The position numbers and the translations under genes are program-made. DNA of 64,000 bases from an uncultured Coriobacteriaceae bacterium (GTDB lineage: Bacteria; Actinomycetota; Coriobacteriia; Coriobacteriales; Atopobiaceae), in the NCBI GenBank assembly GCA_902778135.1, contig CACYWP010000014.1, positions 1 through 64,000 on the forward strand. The letters are read 5' to 3'. Below, one piece after another: positions 62,081 through 64,000 of the stretch (the first letter of the stretch is position 1; each line of letters starts with the position of its first letter). Under the pieces are notes generated by a model. It ran no database searches and was not told the origin of the DNA. It saw nothing but the letters and a program-made list of their open reading frames with translations.

Positions 62081-62728
62081 TCAGATGGCGAAGGTGCGCC
62101 GCAAGGCACGCGTCTCGCCCAACACCAGCAGGGTGCAGCTTGCGGAGAGAATCGTGTCTGCCTGGACGTTCATGTACATCTGGCCGTTGCGCTTGAGCGC
62201 GAGGATGTTGACGCCATGCCTGCGCCGGACGTCGATCTGGCCGAGGGTCTTGCCCACCCAGCTGTGTGGAATCGAGACCTCGACGATCGAGTGCCCCTCG
62301 TCGAGCTCGATGTAGTCGAGGATGTGGTCGGCCGAGTAGCGCATTGCTGCCCACCTGGCCATCTGTGCCTCGGGGTAGACCACCTCGTCGGCGCCGTTGC
62401 GCAGCAGGAACTTCTTCTGGATGTCGCTTTCCGCGCGTGCCACGACGAGCTTCGCGCCCATCTCCTTGAGCAGCGACGTGGTCTCAAGCGAGCTCTGGAA
62501 GTTGTGCGCGATGGCGACGAAGCACACGTCGTAGTTCTGGATGCCGAGCGTCTCGAGGAAGGCCTCGTTGGTGCTGTCGCCGATCTGGGCATTGGTGACG
62601 ATGGGCAGAATGTTGTCCACCCTCTCCTCGTCGCAGTCGACGGCCATGACCTCGTGGTCGAGGTCATTCAGCTTCATCGCGACGTTGGTGCCAAAACGTC
62701 CGAGGCCAATCAGCAGAACAGACTTCAT
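62081..62728 (-). CDS. ktrA: potassium-uptake regulatory subunit TrkA/KtrA
   Basis: A 215-residue RCK protein. The dinucleotide site is SVLLIGLGRFGTNVAMKLND, with Asp in VMAVDCDEER; the C-terminal RCK_C domain has STILVEVSIPHSWVGKTLGQ-like sequence. One RCK unit and this length match KtrA/KtrC rather than the double-length TrkA of E. coli. It gates the potassium channel encoded immediately upstream, nine bases away. Confidence 0.92.
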   Translation of the reverse strand: MKSVLLIGLGRFGTNVAMKLNDLDHEVMAVDCDEERVDNILPIVTNAQIGDSTNEAFLETLGIQNYDVCFVAIAHNFQSSLETTSLLKEMGAKLVVARAESDIQKKFLLRNGADEVVYPEAQMARWAAMRYSADHILDYIELDEGHSIVEVSIPHSWVGKTLGQIDVRRRHGVNILALKRNGQMYMNVQADTILSASCTLLVLGETRALRRTFAI

Positions 62729-62737
62729 GGTTTCATC

Positions 62738-64000
62738 CTATCCGACGGTCACGTTTTCGCGTGGGAGTTTTGCAGGGTTCTTCTTGGGGCTCTCGGTTGC
62801 CGCATAGATGAGCGTGAGACCGCCTACGCGCCCAACGAACATGTATGCGATGAGAATGGCGTGCGAGATGGCGTGTAGTCGGGGTGTGATTCCGACCGTC
62901 ATGCCGACCGTGCCGATGGCGGACACGCACTCGAAGAGGCAGGCAAGGTAGGGGAGCCCCTCGATGAGGCAGAGCGCCGTCGCCCCGAGGAGCGACAGCG
63001 CCACGTACATGGTCAGGATGGCCCCAGCTTGCTTGATGATGTTGTCATCGATGCGACGGCCGAAGATGTCGGCCTCGTCGCGACGGGAGCAGATGGCCAT
63101 GAAGCTGGCAAACAGCACGGCGAGCGTCGTGTTCTTGATGCCGCCAGCGGTGGAGCCGGGAGATCCGCCGATGAGCATGAGGATGATGGTGAGTGCCTGG
63201 CCTGGCTCGGTCATGACCGACATGTCCTCGACGTTGAAACCTGCCGTCCTGGGGGTTATCGACTGGAAGAACGAGGCGAGAAGGCGCTCGGTCATCGGAA
63301 GGCGCTGGTACTCGAAGAGGAAGAAGAACAGGGTGGGGACGGTGATGAGGAGGAGCGACGTCACCAGGATGATCTTGCTCTGCAGGGAGTAGCGCCTGAA
63401 GCGCAGCCTGTGTTTGGTGATGTCGCTCCATGTGGCGAAGCCGATGCCGCCGATGACGATGAGCGAGCAGATGGTGAGGCAGATGACGGGATTGGTGGCG
63501 AACTCAGAGAGTGAGGGGAAGAGGACGTCGTTCTTGCCCAGGATGTCGAAGCCTGCGTTGCAGAACGCCGAGATGGAGAGGAAGAGTGCTATCCAGATGC
63601 CGCGGGGCCCATATTCCATGCACAATGGCGCGGCCAGGAGGACGGCGCCGAGGAGCTCGACGGCAAAGGTCACGGTGAAAACGAAGGTGGCGAGGCGTAC
63701 GATGCCCCCCACATGCCGGGTGGCAAAGGCGTCACCCATCATGCTGCGCTCCCTGAGCGAGATCCTCCTACCGGAGAGCAGGGAGAAGCCGGCCGCCGCC
63801 ATGATGATGCCAAACCCGCCCGTCTGGATCAGGGCGAGGATGACCACCTGGCCAAACACCGACCAGTGGGTGGCCGTGTCGCGTACGACGAGGCCCGTCA
63901 CGCATGTGGCCGAGGTTGCGGTGAAGAGGGCGGTCCCGAACGAGGTGGTGACGCCCCTCCGTGACGAGATGGGGAGCATCAGGAGCATCGTTCCCAGAGC
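62738..64000 (-). CDS. ktrB: potassium-uptake channel TrkH/KtrB (5' end outside window)
   Basis: At least 420 residues of the membrane subunit; the frame runs past the window end without a start. Four selectivity-filter loops are partly visible: ATSATCVTGL, SISAFCNAGFDILG, SITPRTAGFNVEDM and ECVSAIGTVGMTVG, each with the conserved Gly. GGSPGSTAGGIKNTT is a KtrB hallmark. With KtrA it forms the sodium-dependent potassium uptake system. Confidence 0.93.
   Translation of the reverse strand, partial: ALGTMLLMLPISSRRGVTTSFGTALFTATSATCVTGLVVRDTATHWSVFGQVVILALIQTGGFGIIMAAAGFSLLSGRRISLRERSMMGDAFATRHVGGIVRLATFVFTVTFAVELLGAVLLAAPLCMEYGPRGIWIALFLSISAFCNAGFDILGKNDVLFPSLSEFATNPVICLTICSLIVIGGIGFATWSDITKHRLRFRRYSLQSKIILVTSLLLITVPTLFFFLFEYQRLPMTERLLASFFQSITPRTAGFNVEDMSVMTEPGQALTIILMLIGGSPGSTAGGIKNTTLAVLFASFMAICSRRDEADIFGRRIDDNIIKQAGAILTMYVALSLLGATALCLIEGLPYLACLFECVSAIGTVGMTVGITPRLHAISHAILIAYMFVGRVGGLTLIYAATESPKKNPAKLPRENVTVG

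Overview
The window is high-GC DNA (roughly two thirds G+C by eye) with tightly packed genes, strong AGGAGG-type ribosome binding sites and ATGA start/stop overlaps. Its content (lactose PTS with a Leloir galactose cluster, NuoEF-like flavin/Fe-S redox proteins without respiratory complexes, Ltp-repeat lipoproteins, KtrAB, LanFEG-like transporters) points to an anaerobic, fermentative, host-associated actinobacterium, most like class Coriobacteriia (Olsenella/Atopobiaceae type). This is inference from gene content; no rRNA gene is present and I saw no tRNA gene, IS element, CRISPR array or replication origin.

Layout. 1-5 kb: a decayed stretch (broken coding trace on the minus strand, a frameshifted aldo/keto reductase joined to a TetR-type remnant) around an intact short-chain dehydrogenase, a cupin protein and an alpha/beta hydrolase. 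4.7-8.4 kb: a minus-strand operon moxR-DUF58-DUF4129. 8.6-15 kb: an orphan double-glycine-leader peptide, a Lys/Glu-rich lipoprotein, a small AAA ATPase, and a one-polypeptide amino-acid-type ABC transporter split by a single frameshift. 14.9-20.4 kb: MTA/SAH nucleosidase and a three-gene NuoE/NuoF/GltD-like operon with the architecture of an electron-bifurcating Stn-type transhydrogenase. 20.5-25.9 kb: MgtC-family protein, XRE regulator, nuclease-helicase fusion, Sel1-repeat protein. 26-30.5 kb: a two-component system divergent from a LanFEG-like ABC transporter. 30.6-33.7 kb: DUF1593 protein, GNAT acetyltransferase, leucine-rich-repeat protein.

33.8-43.6 kb is the catabolic centre: a LacI-type regulator, two palindromic operators, lactose PTS IIA and IICB, 6-phospho-beta-galactosidase, then galactokinase, galactose-1-phosphate uridylyltransferase, a HAD phosphatase and UDP-galactose 4-epimerase. 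Lactose enters as the 6-phosphate and is split by LacG, while free galactose is handled by the Leloir enzymes; no tagatose-6-phosphate genes are in view.

43.7-54.6 kb holds carbohydrate and accessory genes: an unknown TIM-barrel-like protein, an Ltp-repeat lipoprotein, a UGT-like glycosyltransferase, two tandem cupin-type phosphoglucose isomerases followed by the stub of a third gene, a radical SAM protein, a truncated DMT transporter, 4-alpha-glucanotransferase, a DUF89 phosphatase and a small protein resembling ferredoxin-dependent bilin reductases. 54.7-57.4 kb carries the most unusual unit: a 55-residue two-helix membrane peptide followed by an 826-residue adenosine-deaminase-like protein with a C-terminal Rossmann/SLOG-like domain, reminiscent of the deaminase of RADAR-type defence but without its ATPase. 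57.6-64 kb: a secreted HExxH protein with perfect 30-bp repeats, an XRE/membrane-protein pair with a readable promoter-operator, a methyltransferase and KtrA/KtrB, the last cut by the window end.

Several genes (aldo/keto reductase, TetR remnant, ABC transporter) are each broken by what looks like one missing base. Some of these could be assembly errors rather than real mutations.
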